A DNA stretch of 64,000 bases from Dermatophilus congolensis (GCF_900447215.1 NZ_UFYA01000001.1:1426001-1490000), one strand, 5' to 3'; numbered from the stretch's first letter, positions 46,024 through 56,322 are shown. A program made the numbers and translations. Notes: generated from the letters alone by a model not told the origin.

Positions 46024-47211
46024 TCACTGCCCCAACCACCGACACAAAGCAGCCAACGCCCTGCGATAGTCCTCCACCGGCGCATGCTCATCAGCCTTAT
46101 GCGCCAACAACGGATTACCCGGCCCAAAATTCACCGCAGGAACACCCAACGCCGAAAACCGCGCCACATCTGTCCACCCCTCCTTAGCCCGCACCAACAA
46201 CGACGAAGCACCCAACGGATCCACCCCCGCAGCACCACCAGCAACCAACCCCCGCGCAACCACCTCATCCCACGAACACCCCACCACCGACTCAACAAAC
46301 CCCCGAGCCACCTGCGAATCCAACCCCGGCCGAGCCCCCTCAGCAAGATCCGTCACCCGCACCTCAAACGGCGCAAACAACTCCCGCATCCGCTCCTGTG
46401 CCTGCTCACCAGACAAATCCGGCGCAAACCGATAATTCACCGTCACCACACACTCATCCGGCACCACGTTCCCAGCCGTACCACCACGCACACCCACCGC
46501 AGACAAACCCTCGTGATACGTCAACCCATCAACATCAACAGTCCTGACCTCAAACGAAGCCAACGCATCCAACACCTCCGCCGCCCGATGAATAGCATTC
46601 ACACCCATCCACGGACGCCCCGAATGCGCCGCCACCCCCGGCACCACCACCTCACAACGCAACGTCCCCTTACAACCACCCTCCACCGCAACCGACGTCG
46701 GCTCCAACAACACCGCAAAATCCCCCACCAACAACTCCGGATGATCCGCCACCACATGCCCCAACCCATTCAGCGGCGCAGCCACCTCTTCATTGTCATA
46801 AAAGACAAACGTCACATCCCTATTGGGCTCAGGCACATCCAACGCCACCCGCAACTGCACCGCCACCCCACCAAGCATGTCCACCGTTCCGCGCCCCCAC
46901 AGCTCCTCCACACCACTGCCCGACTGTTGAGCAGACACCCTCTTCGTCGGAACATTCCACCCAAACGGCCCCTCAACCGCCGGCACCGTATCTAGATGCC
47001 CCGCCAAAATCACCCGCTCATCCCGACCCAAATCCGTACGAGCCACCACCACATTCCCAAACCGCGACACTTCCAAATGCCCCGCCGAACGCAATAGCTC
47101 CTCCACCGCATCCGCCAACGGCCCCTCACACCCACTCTCAGAACCCACATCACACACCGCAGCAGTCAACGCAACAACATCAGCAGCAGGATCCAAACGA
47201 GGAGAAGTCAT
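46024..47211 (-). CDS. dapE: Succinyl-diaminopimelate desuccinylase
   Basis: A 395-residue M20 zinc hydrolase that releases succinate from N-succinyl-LL-diaminopimelate in lysine and peptidoglycan synthesis. Metal ligands are visible in ILAGHLDTVPA (His, Asp), the YDNEEVAAPLNGL Glu-Glu pair, and a late PAVNFGPGNPLLAHKADEH (His). Divergent from dapD, with 116 bp between; the two act in the same pathway. The ATG at 47211 is preceded by TACGGT at 7 nt. Confidence 0.92.
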   Translation of the reverse strand: MTSPRLDPAADVVALTAAVCDVGSESGCEGPLADAVEELLRSAGHLEVSRFGNVVVARTDLGRDERVILAGHLDTVPAVEGPFGWNVPTKRVSAQQSGSGVEELWGRGTVDMLGGVAVQLRVALDVPEPNRDVTFVFYDNEEVAAPLNGLGHVVADHPELLVGDFAVLLEPTSVAVEGGCKGTLRCEVVVPGVAAHSGRPWMGVNAIHRAAEVLDALASFEVRTVDVDGLTYHEGLSAVGVRGGTAGNVVPDECVVTVNYRFAPDLSGEQAQERMRELFAPFEVRVTDLAEGARPGLDSQVARGFVESVVGCSWDEVVARGLVAGGAAGVDPLGASSLLVRAKEGWTDVARFSALGVPAVNFGPGNPLLAHKADEHAPVEDYRRALAALCRWLGQ

Positions 47212-47218
47212 ACCCGCC

Positions 47219-47224
47219 ACCGTA
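47219..47224 (-). promoter_or_regulatory. Leaderless-type -10 hexamer of dapE
   Basis: TACGGT (minus strand) 7 nt before ATG at 47211. Confidence 0.45.
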
Positions 47225-47315
47225 CCCACCACACACCAACACCTCCCCCACACCAACATCTACCAGCACCACGACCACTCTTCGACTCACTGGCCCTGCA
47301 CCGCCCCTCCTGCCC

Positions 47316-47321
47316 TAGGCT
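47316..47321 (+). promoter_or_regulatory. Leaderless-type -10 hexamer of dapD
   Basis: TAGGCT, 6 nt, then ATG at 47328; the same hexamer serves lpd. Confidence 0.5.
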
Positions 47322-47327
47322 TAACGC

Positions 47328-48269
47328 ATGACTTCGCGATCCGCATGGGGATGGGGCCTAGCCACAGTCACCGACGACACGACCAAAACACCCGGACGCG
47401 TCCTCGACACGTGGTTCCCAACCCCCGCCCTCGGCACCCCCACCGAAGACCCCGCACCTGCTGAACTCACCGCACTTGAAAGCAGTGACCCAGCACGCAG
47501 CGTCACCACCCGCACCATCAAGGTAGAAATCGATCTCGACGCCCCACCCGCCGACACCCCCGACGCCTACCTACGCCTACACCTACTTTCACACCGCCTA
47601 GTAGAACCAAACAGCATCAACCTCGAAGGCATCTTCGCGGCCCTGCCCAACGTGGTCTGGACCAACCACGGCCCCTGCGAACCCGAAAACTTCGAAACCA
47701 CCCGCCTGCGCCTACGCGCACGCGGCCCCGTACAAGTCCACAGCATCGACAAATTCCCCCGCATGACCGATTACGTCGTACCCTCCGGAGTACGCATCGG
47801 CGATGCCGACCGCATCCGACTCGGCGCCCACCTCGCCGCCGGAACCACCGTCATGCACGAAGGATTCGTCAACTTCAACGCTGGTACCCTCGGCAACTCC
47901 ATGGTCGAAGGCCGCATCAGCCAAGGCGTCATCGTCGAAGACGGCTCCGACATCGGCGGCGGCGCTTCCACCATGGGCACCCTCTCCGGCGGCGGAACCC
48001 AACGCGTCCGCATCGGAAAACGCTGCCTCGTCGGCGCCGAAGCCGGCGCCGGCATCGCACTAGGCAACGACTGCGTCATCGAAGCAGGTCTCTACGTCAC
48101 CGCAGGAACCAAGGTCACCCTCGAAGACGGCCGCATCGTCAAAGCCCGAGACCTCTCCGGCGTCGAAGGACTACTCTTCTTCCGTGACTCCACCGATGGC
48201 GCTGTGAAGGCAAAAGTCCGCAAAGGTAACGGAATTGCTCTTAACGAAGCGCTACATGCCAACGACTAA
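47328..48269 (+). CDS. dapD: 2,3,4,5-tetrahydropyridine-2,6-dicarboxylate N-succinyltransferase (actinobacterial type)
   Basis: A 313-residue left-handed beta-helix acyltransferase that succinylates tetrahydrodipicolinate. The hexapeptide-repeat region runs from about residue 140 ([22 protein letters not shown]) to 265, with [21 protein letters not shown] and a [13 protein letters not shown] turn. The N-terminus is of the long actinobacterial form (Rv1201c type). The genes for the previous and next steps, dapC (49.2 kb) and dapE, are adjacent. Confidence 0.93.
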   Translation: MTSRSAWGWGLATVTDDTTKTPGRVLDTWFPTPALGTPTEDPAPAELTALESSDPARSVTTRTIKVEIDLDAPPADTPDAYLRLHLLSHRLVEPNSINLEGIFAALPNVVWTNHGPCEPENFETTRLRLRARGPVQVHSIDKFPRMTDYVVPSGVRIGDADRIRLGAHLAAGTTVMHEGFVNFNAGTLGNSMVEGRISQGVIVEDGSDIGGGASTMGTLSGGGTQRVRIGKRCLVGAEAGAGIALGNDCVIEAGLYVTAGTKVTLEDGRIVKARDLSGVEGLLFFRDSTDGAVKAKVRKGNGIALNEALHAND

Positions 48270-49140
48270 CCCCGAAGAAGGCTCGCCCGCAGAAACCCCC
48301 TCACGGTCACGACGCCGCACCTGGATAGCAGGAGGCGTCGCTGTAGCCGTGCTGGTCGGCGGTGGCATCGCCGCCGTCGTCCAGCTCGGCGGGCCAGTCA
48401 TTCTCCCCGGCAGCTGCATAGTGCAAGGCCAAGGCCAAGGCGACGCTCACGTGCGACTAGCACCCGAACAGGCATCCATCGCCTCCACCATCGGAGCAGT
48501 CACCGTAGAGCGAAAACTCACCCGACGAGCCGCAACCATCGCCATCGGCACAGGCATGCAGGAATCCAAACTCCGCAACCTCGCTCACGGCGACCGCGAC
48601 TCACTCGGCGTGTTCCAGCAACGCCCAAGCCAAGGCTGGGGAAGCCCCAAACAGCTACAGGACCCCGTCTACGCCACCCGCGCGTTCTACGACAAACTGG
48701 TACAGATAAAGGGATACAAAACCCGTCCACTGACCGAAGTCGCCCAAGACGTGCAGCGAAGCGGGTTCCCGGACGCCTACGCACAGCATGAAACCGAAGC
48801 GATCACTCTCGCCGAAGCATTCATAGGAATCACCCCCCACGCGGTGACCTGCAAACTGAGCAACCGCAGCACCGTCACCCCCGCACCCACAATCGCGGCC
48901 GAGCTAGACCGAGCCTTCGGTACCAGCTCAGAAACACACGGCGGGGTTGTCTCCACTAAAACCCAAACAACGCAAGGAGCAGCAGCTATCGCCGCATGGG
49001 GCGTCGCTCATGCCGACGCATACGGCATCACATCCGTATCCCATGCAGGCCGAACCTGGAAACGCACTGAAGCGACCTGGGAAGACGATCCAGAAGGCGG
49101 CGGCCAAAAACAAAGCACCGTCATCCGAACCACTGGATAG
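48256..49140 (+). CDS. Membrane-anchored lysozyme/transglycosylase-like protein
   Basis: A 294-residue protein: basic N-terminus, one membrane helix (residues about 24-47), then an extracytoplasmic domain. The segment [33 protein letters not shown] contains a Glu in a context typical of lysozyme-like muramidase folds; the family is common in actinobacteria, usually unnamed (sometimes mislabelled heavy metal transporter). A Thr/Ser-rich linker and a short C-terminal domain follow. A wall hydrolase activity is inferred, not shown. The ATG at 48256 lies inside the end of dapD (14-nt overlap), so it is co-translated with it. Confidence 0.7.
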   Translation: MPTTNPEEGSPAETPSRSRRRTWIAGGVAVAVLVGGGIAAVVQLGGPVILPGSCIVQGQGQGDAHVRLAPEQASIASTIGAVTVERKLTRRAATIAIGTGMQESKLRNLAHGDRDSLGVFQQRPSQGWGSPKQLQDPVYATRAFYDKLVQIKGYKTRPLTEVAQDVQRSGFPDAYAQHETEAITLAEAFIGITPHAVTCKLSNRSTVTPAPTIAAELDRAFGTSSETHGGVVSTKTQTTQGAAAIAAWGVAHADAYGITSVSHAGRTWKRTEATWEDDPEGGGQKQSTVIRTTG

Positions 49141-49152
49141 TCACAAACACCA

Positions 49153-49193
49153 GGAGGGGCAGCAAGGAAACCTACTCCCCCCGCTGCCCCTCC
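49153..49193. terminator. Bidirectional terminator
   Basis: A perfect 11-bp inverted repeat (GGAGGGGCAGC / GCTGCCCCTCC) in the gap between convergent genes, 12 nt after the upstream stop. Confidence 0.65.
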
Positions 49194-49212
49194 ATCGTTC
49201 TCAACACTGAGC

Positions 49213-50388
49213 TCAACACAACCGCGCAGCTGCTGCAGCAATACGCTCATCTGTGGCAGTCAACGCAATCCGCACATGGCCAGCACCGGCAGGCCCATAA
49301 AATGCACCCGGAGCCACAACCACTCCACGCTCAGCCAACGCAGACAGATCTTCCCAACAGTCACCGCTACGGCGAGCCCACACATACAGCCCCGCCTCGG
49401 AGTCATCAACAGTGAACCCGAACGCCTCAACCGCAGGTAACAACACGTCACGACGTGCACGATAAATTTCACGCTGCGCATCCACATGCGCATCATCTGC
49501 CAAAGCTGCGGCCATAGCAGCCTGCACCGGAGCAGGCATGATCATGCCCGAATGCTTCCGCACCTCCAGCAACGCCTTGACGATTTTCACATCGCCAGCA
49601 AGAAAACCAGCTCGATAGCCAGCCATATTGGACTGCTTCGACAGCGAATACACAGCCAAAAGCCCCTCATGGCTGCCACCACACACCCGCGGGTCGAGGA
49701 TGCTTGGGACCGTAGCTGGCTGACCTGGCTCCGCAGGACCACCTAGCGCTGGAGTTCGCCAATCCAACTCGGCGTAGCACTCATCGCTAGCAACAACCAC
49801 ACCATGCTCCCGCGCCCACCTAACCAGCGCGGCCAGCTGCTCAGCAGGAGCAACCTTGCCCGTGGGGTTGCCTGGTGAATTCACCCACAAAAGGCGGGGC
49901 ATCTGCCCTAACTCCGCCGGTTCAAAGGCAGCCACATCATCCACAGTGACCGAAGCAGCACCAGCTAACCGAGCACCGACGTCGTAGGTCGGGTATGCCA
50001 GCGACGGAAATGCAACGACATCCCCCGGGCCCAGGCCAAGTTGAGTAGGCAGCCACGCAACCAGTTCCTTACTCCCAACCAGAGGCAAAACCGCCTCCGG
50101 GTCAAGGTCAGGAACATTACGGCGCCGGGCGAACCACGTCGCAACAGCCTGTCGTACCTCACCAGAGCCATAGGTGAGCGGATACCCCGGAGCATCCGCG
50201 GCAACAATAAGTGCCTCCTGCACAACTCGCGGAGTCGGATCCACCGGTGTTCCCACCGACAAATCCACCAACCCACCTACGTGCTCACTAGCGCGTTTCC
50301 GGTACGGAACCAACGAGTCCCACGGGAAATCCGGAAGATTCCGAACTCCCACAGGCTGACCCAAAGAGTCAGTCATGCCAGTGCTCAC
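49213..50388 (-). CDS. dapC: Succinyldiaminopimelate transaminase
   Basis: A 391-residue fold-type I PLP aminotransferase. Key segments are LPLVGSKELVAWLP, the substrate/PLP region LLWVNSPGNPTGKV, SDECYAELDW and the PLP-lysine in YSLSKQSNMAGYRAGFLAGD. The N-terminal PDFPWDSLVPYR and coupling to a 7Fe ferredoxin gene (GTGA overlap at 50385-50388) are the conserved actinobacterial dapC arrangement (Rv1178-Rv1177). It acts after DapD and before DapE. Confidence 0.9.
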   Translation of the reverse strand: MSTGMTDSLGQPVGVRNLPDFPWDSLVPYRKRASEHVGGLVDLSVGTPVDPTPRVVQEALIVAADAPGYPLTYGSGEVRQAVATWFARRRNVPDLDPEAVLPLVGSKELVAWLPTQLGLGPGDVVAFPSLAYPTYDVGARLAGAASVTVDDVAAFEPAELGQMPRLLWVNSPGNPTGKVAPAEQLAALVRWAREHGVVVASDECYAELDWRTPALGGPAEPGQPATVPSILDPRVCGGSHEGLLAVYSLSKQSNMAGYRAGFLAGDVKIVKALLEVRKHSGMIMPAPVQAAMAAALADDAHVDAQREIYRARRDVLLPAVEAFGFTVDDSEAGLYVWARRSGDCWEDLSALAERGVVVAPGAFYGPAGAGHVRIALTATDERIAAAAARLC

Positions 50389-50705
50389 TCCCCCTGCGGA
50401 GGAAGCGCCGCGATAAACTCGTGGTCTTTCTTAATAAGACCCAATTTGGCTGCGCCACCAGGGCTACCCAAATCATCAAAAAACTCGACGTTCGCCTTGT
50501 AGTAATCGCTCCACTCTTCAGGCACATCGTCTTCGTAGTAAATAGCCTCGACAGGGCACACCGGCTCGCAGGCACCGCAGTCGACACACTCATCAGGGTG
50601 AATGTAGAGCGAACGCTCGCCCTCATAAATGCAGTCGACAGGGCACTCCTCGATGCACGCCTTGTCCTTGACGTCGACGCACGGCTGGGCGATGACATAA
50701 GTCAT
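50385..50705 (-). CDS. fdxA: 7Fe ferredoxin (3Fe-4S/4Fe-4S)
   Basis: A 106-residue electron carrier. The first cluster motif is spread over CVDVKDKACIEECPVDCIYEG with the extra residue typical of a 3Fe-4S site, the second is CVDCGACEPVCP for a 4Fe-4S cluster. The C-terminal extension is normal for the FdxA/FdxC type. The ATG at 50705 has a perfect AGGAGG about 10 nt upstream. Its stop overlaps the dapC start. Confidence 0.95.
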   Translation of the reverse strand: MTYVIAQPCVDVKDKACIEECPVDCIYEGERSLYIHPDECVDCGACEPVCPVEAIYYEDDVPEEWSDYYKANVEFFDDLGSPGGAAKLGLIKKDHEFIAALPPQGE

Positions 50706-50838
50706 TGTGAAGGAACCTCCTGGGAAACGGCGGATTTCGCCTTCAGGCGACCGGCAAAGGATATGCCGTGGCCGCATCTTCGCGGCCTCCGCTCCCCTCC
50801 AGCCTACGTCGACCTGAGCTCACCTGGACAATGGCCCA

Positions 50839-51354
50839 TCAGTCGACCGAACGCATCTCGCCCCGATAAGTAAAAAGACCTGGCCCAACATCCACTGGCA
50901 CCTCAACACGCACAACACTGCCAACAACGATGGTGTGGTCTCCACCCGGGTACTGCGCCCACAAACGACAATGAAACCGAGCTATCGCCACATCCAGACA
51001 CGCCAGATCTTCTGTGGAACGGGTGTGATCAACCCGATCAAGCTGCCCGAAAGAAGGCCGACCAACCTCAGCGAAACGTGTTGCCAAATGCCGCGCTGAT
51101 GCCGGCAACACATTGATAATCCAGTGTTTGCTCTCTAGCAGCGCTTCTAGACAACGCGCCTCGTTGTGTATAACAGCCAGCTGCAGGGGCGGATCCAGGG
51201 AAACCGAGGTAACCGAGTTCAGTGTCATGGCGAGGTCATGACGCCCATCGGTGGTCGTCAGCACAGATATTCCTGCAGCGACCCGCCTCATAGCGTGACG
51301 GTACTCGTCTGGGGCAACAAGGTGCCCCGATGACATGGTGACGTCGTGATTCAT
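50839..51354 (-). CDS. Flavin reductase-like (HpaC/FMN-binding split-barrel) protein
   Basis: A 171-residue flavin reductase-type protein: YRHAMRRVAAGISVLTTTDG, MTLNSVTSVSLDPPLQLAVIH and a GDHTIVVGSVVRVEV segment are standard. It probably supplies reduced FMN to a monooxygenase not in this window. The start overlaps the mshB stop (ATGA), so the two are coupled; a link to mycothiol chemistry is possible but unproven. Confidence 0.85.
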   Translation of the reverse strand: MNHDVTMSSGHLVAPDEYRHAMRRVAAGISVLTTTDGRHDLAMTLNSVTSVSLDPPLQLAVIHNEARCLEALLESKHWIINVLPASARHLATRFAEVGRPSFGQLDRVDHTRSTEDLACLDVAIARFHCRLWAQYPGGDHTIVVGSVVRVEVPVDVGPGLFTYRGEMRSVD

Positions 51355-52253
51355 ACAAGTCCTTCAACAGGTGCACCGATGCGGCGGGCATAGCTGCCCG
51401 TGACCGGATCTATGCGGGCAAAATATTCAGTACGCGGCAAGCGCGCCGCAACATCATTCGAAAGGGCGTAATACCCCTGATAGACAGTCGCCTGAGTGCG
51501 ATGGTGAGCTAAAGCTGCATCCCGCAATGCAAGGTCTGCTGAACTGCCATGCACAACATGGGTGACGAGTTCGCGATTAACCACAGAAGGCGGGTACGGA
51601 TCACCGATTGCAGGAACGCGCAGCCCGCTAGCTGGCGAAACGTGGCATTGCAACCAACGTCGATCTTCGCGGGCGACATCGTCAGGCACAAGAATCACAT
51701 ACAGGGGCGGCTGTTGCTCTGCGGGAAGACCTGCAATAGCAGCGCGTGTGGCCTCATGTACCCGGATATGGTCAGGATGCCCATAACCACCAGTAGCTTC
51801 GTACGTGATGACGGCATCAGGGGCGAGGCGAACAATGCGGGCACGGATACGCGCAGCTAGAGAGCCTAGGTCAGCACGGCACAGGGCGCGCGGATCGTTG
51901 TTTTCGTCGGTTCCTGCCATGCCAGAGTCACGGTAGCGAGCACCGCGCATAGTGAGCGGGTTTTCCCCCAAAACGTGCTCACGAGCCCCGATCGTTTTCA
52001 TCGCTGCGCGCAGCTCACCGCGTCGGTATTGGCCAAGAGTGTTCTCCTGGTCTGGAGCATGGTGAGCAAGTTCAGGCGGGATGACTTCTCCCTCATCCCC
52101 CAGGGTGCAGGTGAGAACGTGAACGTCTGCTCCTTTGCCTGCGTAGTGGGCCAGGGTGACGCCGCTCCAGAGAGTTTCATCATCGGGGTGTGCGTGGATG
52201 AAGAGGAGACGGGAGCGCTCGTGCACGGTGGGTTCCGATTGGGGCTGTGACAT
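51351..52253 (-). CDS. mshB: Mycothiol biosynthesis deacetylase MshB
   Basis: A 300-residue zinc deacetylase that converts GlcNAc-Ins to GlcN-Ins in mycothiol synthesis. The PIG-L-type zinc motif HAHPDDE is at about residues 20-26, and the third ligand is in GYGHPDHIRVHEA. The N-terminal VHERSRLLFIHAHPDDETLW is diagnostic for the MshB/Mca branch; lacking Mca-type features, MshB is preferred. The ATG at 52253 starts just before the fold. The strand-composition switch at about 51.8 kb lies in this gene. Confidence 0.9.
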   Translation of the reverse strand: MSQPQSEPTVHERSRLLFIHAHPDDETLWSGVTLAHYAGKGADVHVLTCTLGDEGEVIPPELAHHAPDQENTLGQYRRGELRAAMKTIGAREHVLGENPLTMRGARYRDSGMAGTDENNDPRALCRADLGSLAARIRARIVRLAPDAVITYEATGGYGHPDHIRVHEATRAAIAGLPAEQQPPLYVILVPDDVAREDRRWLQCHVSPASGLRVPAIGDPYPPSVVNRELVTHVVHGSSADLALRDAALAHHRTQATVYQGYYALSNDVAARLPRTEYFARIDPVTGSYARRIGAPVEGLV

Positions 52254-52352
52254 AGTCTCACCGTAGCTGGGTTCAGCGGGAGGTCTTGCCTGAGGTAGAC
52301 AGCCCGACGCAGCACCCCTTGCTGCTGACACTGCGCCGGGCATGCCGGTTGC

Positions 52353-53627
52353 TTACTCGGTGAGGAGTTTTTCACCTGCAGCGATGATGACGCAGGTGGT
52401 GAAGACTTCCATCGCCTGGGTTAGTTCTTCGAGGTCCGGGTAGGAGGGTGCGAGCCGTAGGTTGCTGTCCGCGGGGTCTTGTCCCCCCGGATAGGTAGCG
52501 CCAGCCGGGGTGAGCGCCACACCTACCTGCTGCGCGAGTTCAACAACACGCTTAGCGGTTCCCGGGACCACATTAACGCTGACGAAATACCCTCCGACAG
52601 GTTCGGTCCACTGGGCTACTTTGAGGGGTTTAAGGTCGCGATTAAGTGCTGCACCAACTGCCTCAAATTTGGGCGCAAGGATTTCAGCGTGCTTACGCAT
52701 GTGTGCGATGACGCCCTGGCTATTTCCGAAGAAGCGGACGTGACGAAGCTGGTTAATTTTGTCCGGACCGATAGAGCGCATCGCATCACGGGCGAGGAAC
52801 CATGCGATGTTGTCTTTGCTTGCCCCAAAGAACGAAACACCGCCACCAGCAAAGCTGACTTTGGAAGTAGAAGCGAACACAAAGGCTCGGTCGGGATTAC
52901 CTGCTTGCTCACACGCATCCAGGATTGAAAGGACCTCGTCGTGGTTTTCGCTGAGGTGGTGGATGGCGTAGGCGTTATCCCAGTAAATCCGGAAATCGTC
53001 GGCTGCCACCTTCATGCTGGCTAAGCGGCGCACTACTTCATCGCTGTAGGTGATCCCGGTGGGGTTGGAATATTTCGGTACGCACCAAATCCCTTTAATC
53101 GTGGCGTCGGTGGCAACGAGTTTTTCGACGGCATCCATGTCAGGGCCGTCATCGTTCATGCCGACGGTGATTAGGTCAACACCAAGTTCAGCGGAGACGG
53201 CGAAGTGACGGTCGTATCCAGGAGACGGGGCTAGGAAGCGGACGCGCTGACCTGCCCATGCGGTGTCAGATCCAGGCAGGGGGTGGAAGAAACTGCTCGC
53301 CATGGCGAAGTGCATGAGCGACAGGGAAGAGTTGTCGCGGGCAACAAGCTGTTCGGTGGGCACTTGAACAAGCGGAGCGAAAATTTCGCGGAGTTCGCGC
53401 AGGCCTTTGCGCTGGCCTCCGTAGTTACGCAGGTCACCGTCTTCGCTGCCGGTGTGATCTCCAGTGCTCAACGCGGTGAGCATGCCTTCAGCGAGGTCGA
53501 GCTGTGTGGAACTAGGTTTGCCGCGTGTGACGTTAAGACCGAGATCGGTGAACTCGGCGTAGCGTTTCTTAGCATCTGCGAAAGCTGCGCCTAATGCTTC
53601 TGTGTCCACGCACTGCAAAACCGTCAT
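52353..53627 (-). CDS. Aspartate aminotransferase-like enzyme (MocR/PF12897 type)
   Basis: A 424-residue PLP aminotransferase of the Asp_aminotransf family: N-terminal LNVTRGKPSSTQLDLAEG, PSPGYDRHFAV, WCVPKYSNPTGITYSDEV, YWDNAYAIHHL and the PLP lysine in FASTSKVSFAGGGVSFFG. Actinobacterial members act as aspartate/aromatic aminotransferases. The ATG at 53627 follows GAGGGAGA by 3-4 nt. Codon choice is near-neutral, close to the composition switch. Confidence 0.88.
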   Translation of the reverse strand: MTVLQCVDTEALGAAFADAKKRYAEFTDLGLNVTRGKPSSTQLDLAEGMLTALSTGDHTGSEDGDLRNYGGQRKGLRELREIFAPLVQVPTEQLVARDNSSLSLMHFAMASSFFHPLPGSDTAWAGQRVRFLAPSPGYDRHFAVSAELGVDLITVGMNDDGPDMDAVEKLVATDATIKGIWCVPKYSNPTGITYSDEVVRRLASMKVAADDFRIYWDNAYAIHHLSENHDEVLSILDACEQAGNPDRAFVFASTSKVSFAGGGVSFFGASKDNIAWFLARDAMRSIGPDKINQLRHVRFFGNSQGVIAHMRKHAEILAPKFEAVGAALNRDLKPLKVAQWTEPVGGYFVSVNVVPGTAKRVVELAQQVGVALTPAGATYPGGQDPADSNLRLAPSYPDLEELTQAMEVFTTCVIIAAGEKLLTE

Positions 53628-53866
53628 GGTTCTCCCTCTGCTGATGGTGGTTCAGGAGTGTGGGGTTGTTGCTTGTCCCTTCTCCCCCGTACCGTCGTGA
53701 TTTTTGTTGCGTAGCGCTGTCACGACCGGCTAATCAATTCTCGCTCAGAGATTATTCTCTCGTTTCGGCGTCGGTAAACCCTGTCTCACCAGCATGCGAG
53801 ACCTCCCGCAGGTGAGATCACCACAAAATTGTGTTGTGAGGCAACCTCACCTACGGGAAAGCAGAA

Positions 53867-55762
53867 TCAGTTCTTTTTGGATTCGCTACGAGCGCGGGCG
53901 GCGGCGCGGGCCCGGTCGCTAGCGTTAAGAACGACTTTGCGGATGCGTACGTCCTCAGGAGTCACCTCGACGCATTCGTCATCGCGGCAGAACTCGAGGG
54001 ACTGTTCGAGCGACAGCTTCTTCGGCGGGATGACCTTTTCGAAGTTGTCTGCGGAGGAGGCGCGTACGTTAGTGAGCTTTTTCTCCTTGGTGATGTTGAC
54101 GTCCATGTCATCGGCGCGAGAGTTCTCGCCAACGATCATGCCTTCGTACACCTCAGTACCAGGCTCAACGAAGAGCACGCCGCGTTCTTGCAGGTTGACC
54201 ATGGCGTAGGCGGTGACGGCGCCGGAACGGTCGGCAACCAGGGAGCCTGCCTGCCGGGTGGAGATGGGCCCGAACCATGGTTCGTAGCGGTGGAACATGT
54301 GGTTAGCGATGCCGGTACCGCGGGTTTCGGTGAGGAATTCGGTACGGAATCCGATAAGTCCTCGGGCTGGAACAACGAACTCCATACGGACCCATCCGGT
54401 GCCGTGGTTGGTCATTTGTTCCATGCGTCCCTTGCGCGCAGCCAGAAGCTGTGTGATCGCGCCGAGGTGTTCTTCGGGAGTGTCGATGGTGAGGTGTTCG
54501 GTGGGTTCGTGGAGCTTGCCGTCGATTTCTTTCGTAACCACCTGGGGCTTGCCGACAGTGAGCTCGAATCCTTCGCGGCGCATCTGCTCTACCAGGATGG
54601 CTAGGGCCAGTTCACCTCGTCCTTGCACTTCCCAGGCGTCGGGGCGCTCGGTGGGAAGCACGTTGAGGGAGACGTTGCCGATCAGTTCACGGTCGAGGCG
54701 GTCTTTGACTAGGCGGGCGGTGACTTTGGAGCCACGTACTTTTCCTGCCAGCGGCGAAGTGTTGGTTCCAATGGTCATCGAGATAGCGGGCTCGTCAACG
54801 GTGATGAGCGGCAGCGGGCGGATGTCCTCGGGGTCGGCGAGAGTCTCACCGATCATGATGTCGGGGATACCAGCGATGGCGATGATGTCGCCAGGGCCTG
54901 CAGATTCGGCCGGTTTACGTTCGAGACCTTCGGTGACGAGTAGCTCGGTGATACGGACGTTGCTTGTGGAGCCATCTCGTCGGCACCAGGCTACGGTCTG
55001 TCCTTTTTTAATGGTGCCGCTGAAGACTCGCAGCAAAGCGATGCGGCCGAGGAAGTTACTCGAGTCCAGGTTGGTGACGTGCGCCTGCAGCGGGGCTTCC
55101 TCGTCGTAGGAGGGAGCCGGGATGCTTTCCATGATGGTTTTGAACAGCGGCTCGAGGTTTTCCGAGTCGGGCAGGGCGCCGTCAGCTGGGCGTTCGGTAG
55201 AGGCAACGCCTGCTTTTGCTGAGGCGTAGACGACGGGGAATTCCAGTTGCCTTTCGTCTCCACCGATGTCCTCGATGAGGTCCAGGAACAAGGAGGAAAC
55301 CTCGTCTTCGACTTCTTCGATACGTGAGTCCGGGCGGTCAACCTTGTTGATGCACAGCACGACTGGCATCTTGGCCGCGAGCGCTTTGCGGAGCACGAAG
55401 CGGGTTTGAGGTAGGGGGCCTTCGGAAGCGTCTACGAGGAGGACGACACCGTCGACCATGGATAGGCCGCGCTCAACTTCGCCACCGAAGTCGGCGTGTC
55501 CGGGGGTGTCGATGATGTTGATGGTGACGCCGTTAGGGAATTCCGAGGCTGACTGGCCGTTGTAGTGGATCGCCGTGTTTTTGGCGAGAATGGTGATGCC
55601 TTTCTCGCGTTCGAGGTCACCGGAGTCCATCGCTCGTTCGTCGACGTGATCGTGTTCGCCGAACGCACCGCCCTGCCAGAGCATTTTGTCGACGAGGGTG
55701 GTTTTGCCGTGGTCGACGTGGGCAACAATGGCGACGTTTCGGATATCTCCGCGGGATTGCAT
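53867..55762 (-). CDS. typA: Translational GTPase TypA/BipA
   Basis: A 631-residue ribosome-binding GTPase of the EF-G family that helps 50S assembly and stress adaptation. G1 [16 protein letters not shown]2 ERERGIT-like [10 protein letters not shown]3 [13 protein letters not shown]4 NKVDRPD are visible, then domain II, EF-G-like III and V, and the BipA C-terminal domain (GIRKV...SRAAARARS-like basic end). The ATG at 55762 begins the GTPase domain; upstream is AATGAT plus GGGGGT, as in pepP, without a proper ribosome-binding site. Confidence 0.95.
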   Translation of the reverse strand: MQSRGDIRNVAIVAHVDHGKTTLVDKMLWQGGAFGEHDHVDERAMDSGDLEREKGITILAKNTAIHYNGQSASEFPNGVTINIIDTPGHADFGGEVERGLSMVDGVVLLVDASEGPLPQTRFVLRKALAAKMPVVLCINKVDRPDSRIEEVEDEVSSLFLDLIEDIGGDERQLEFPVVYASAKAGVASTERPADGALPDSENLEPLFKTIMESIPAPSYDEEAPLQAHVTNLDSSNFLGRIALLRVFSGTIKKGQTVAWCRRDGSTSNVRITELLVTEGLERKPAESAGPGDIIAIAGIPDIMIGETLADPEDIRPLPLITVDEPAISMTIGTNTSPLAGKVRGSKVTARLVKDRLDRELIGNVSLNVLPTERPDAWEVQGRGELALAILVEQMRREGFELTVGKPQVVTKEIDGKLHEPTEHLTIDTPEEHLGAITQLLAARKGRMEQMTNHGTGWVRMEFVVPARGLIGFRTEFLTETRGTGIANHMFHRYEPWFGPISTRQAGSLVADRSGAVTAYAMVNLQERGVLFVEPGTEVYEGMIVGENSRADDMDVNITKEKKLTNVRASSADNFEKVIPPKKLSLEQSLEFCRDDECVEVTPEDVRIRKVVLNASDRARAAARARSESKKN

Positions 55763-55846
55763 ACCCCCATCATTCCATCTGTGAGTTGCCTCGCAGGACA
55801 TCACGCATGCGGTGGGGATGATTGCGCTGGTTTTTTTGGGGATGTT

Positions 55847-56287
55847 TTAGGGCTGGTGTAGCAGTGCTAGCAGGGTGTGGACGATGGGGATGTCGCCTGG
55901 TAGCCAGTCGAGTTCGAGGGCGTTAGTGGCGTCGACCCAGGTGAGTTGATCGTGAGAGTCGCCGGGTTCAACGCTGCTTCCGGGAGCGATGATTGCGCGG
56001 TAGACGGTCATGACGTGGCGGTCGCTGGTGCGCCAGCCGCCATTTTCGGGGCCAGTGATGGGGTCTGCAGCGATGATGAGTCCGCCGAGTTCTTCGTTGA
56101 TTTCGCGGTGAAGCGCGCTGAGGGGGTCTTCAGCGGTTTCTACTTTGCCTCCGGGGAATTCCCATTTTCCGGCGAGGCTGGCTGGGTAGCTGCGGCGGGC
56201 GGCGAGGAATTTGGTGGGACGCTGCAGATCGTCGCAGATGGCGGCGCCGACGACAGGGATGGATTCCATGTCGGCATATGGTGCCAT
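55847..56287 (-). CDS. NUDIX (deoxy)nucleoside triphosphate pyrophosphohydrolase, MutT-like
   Basis: A 146-residue NUDIX hydrolase. The box is GGKVETAEDPLSALHREI then EELGG; WEFPGGKVE and the RRSYPASLAG start identify the MutT/CTP pyrophosphohydrolase branch (Rv1160-like MutT2), which cleanses oxidised nucleotides or hydrolyses CTP/5-methyl-CTP. Start ATG at 56287; an ATG at 56269 is equally possible. Located next to typA as in mycobacteria. A strong inverted repeat lies 36 nt before it. Confidence 0.88.
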   Translation of the reverse strand: MAPYADMESIPVVGAAICDDLQRPTKFLAARRSYPASLAGKWEFPGGKVETAEDPLSALHREINEELGGLIIAADPITGPENGGWRTSDRHVMTVYRAIIAPGSSVEPGDSHDQLTWVDATNALELDWLPGDIPIVHTLLALLHQP

Positions 56288-56322
56288 GGCTGTGTGGGCG
56301 TACTGGTGCTCTTAAGCCAGAC

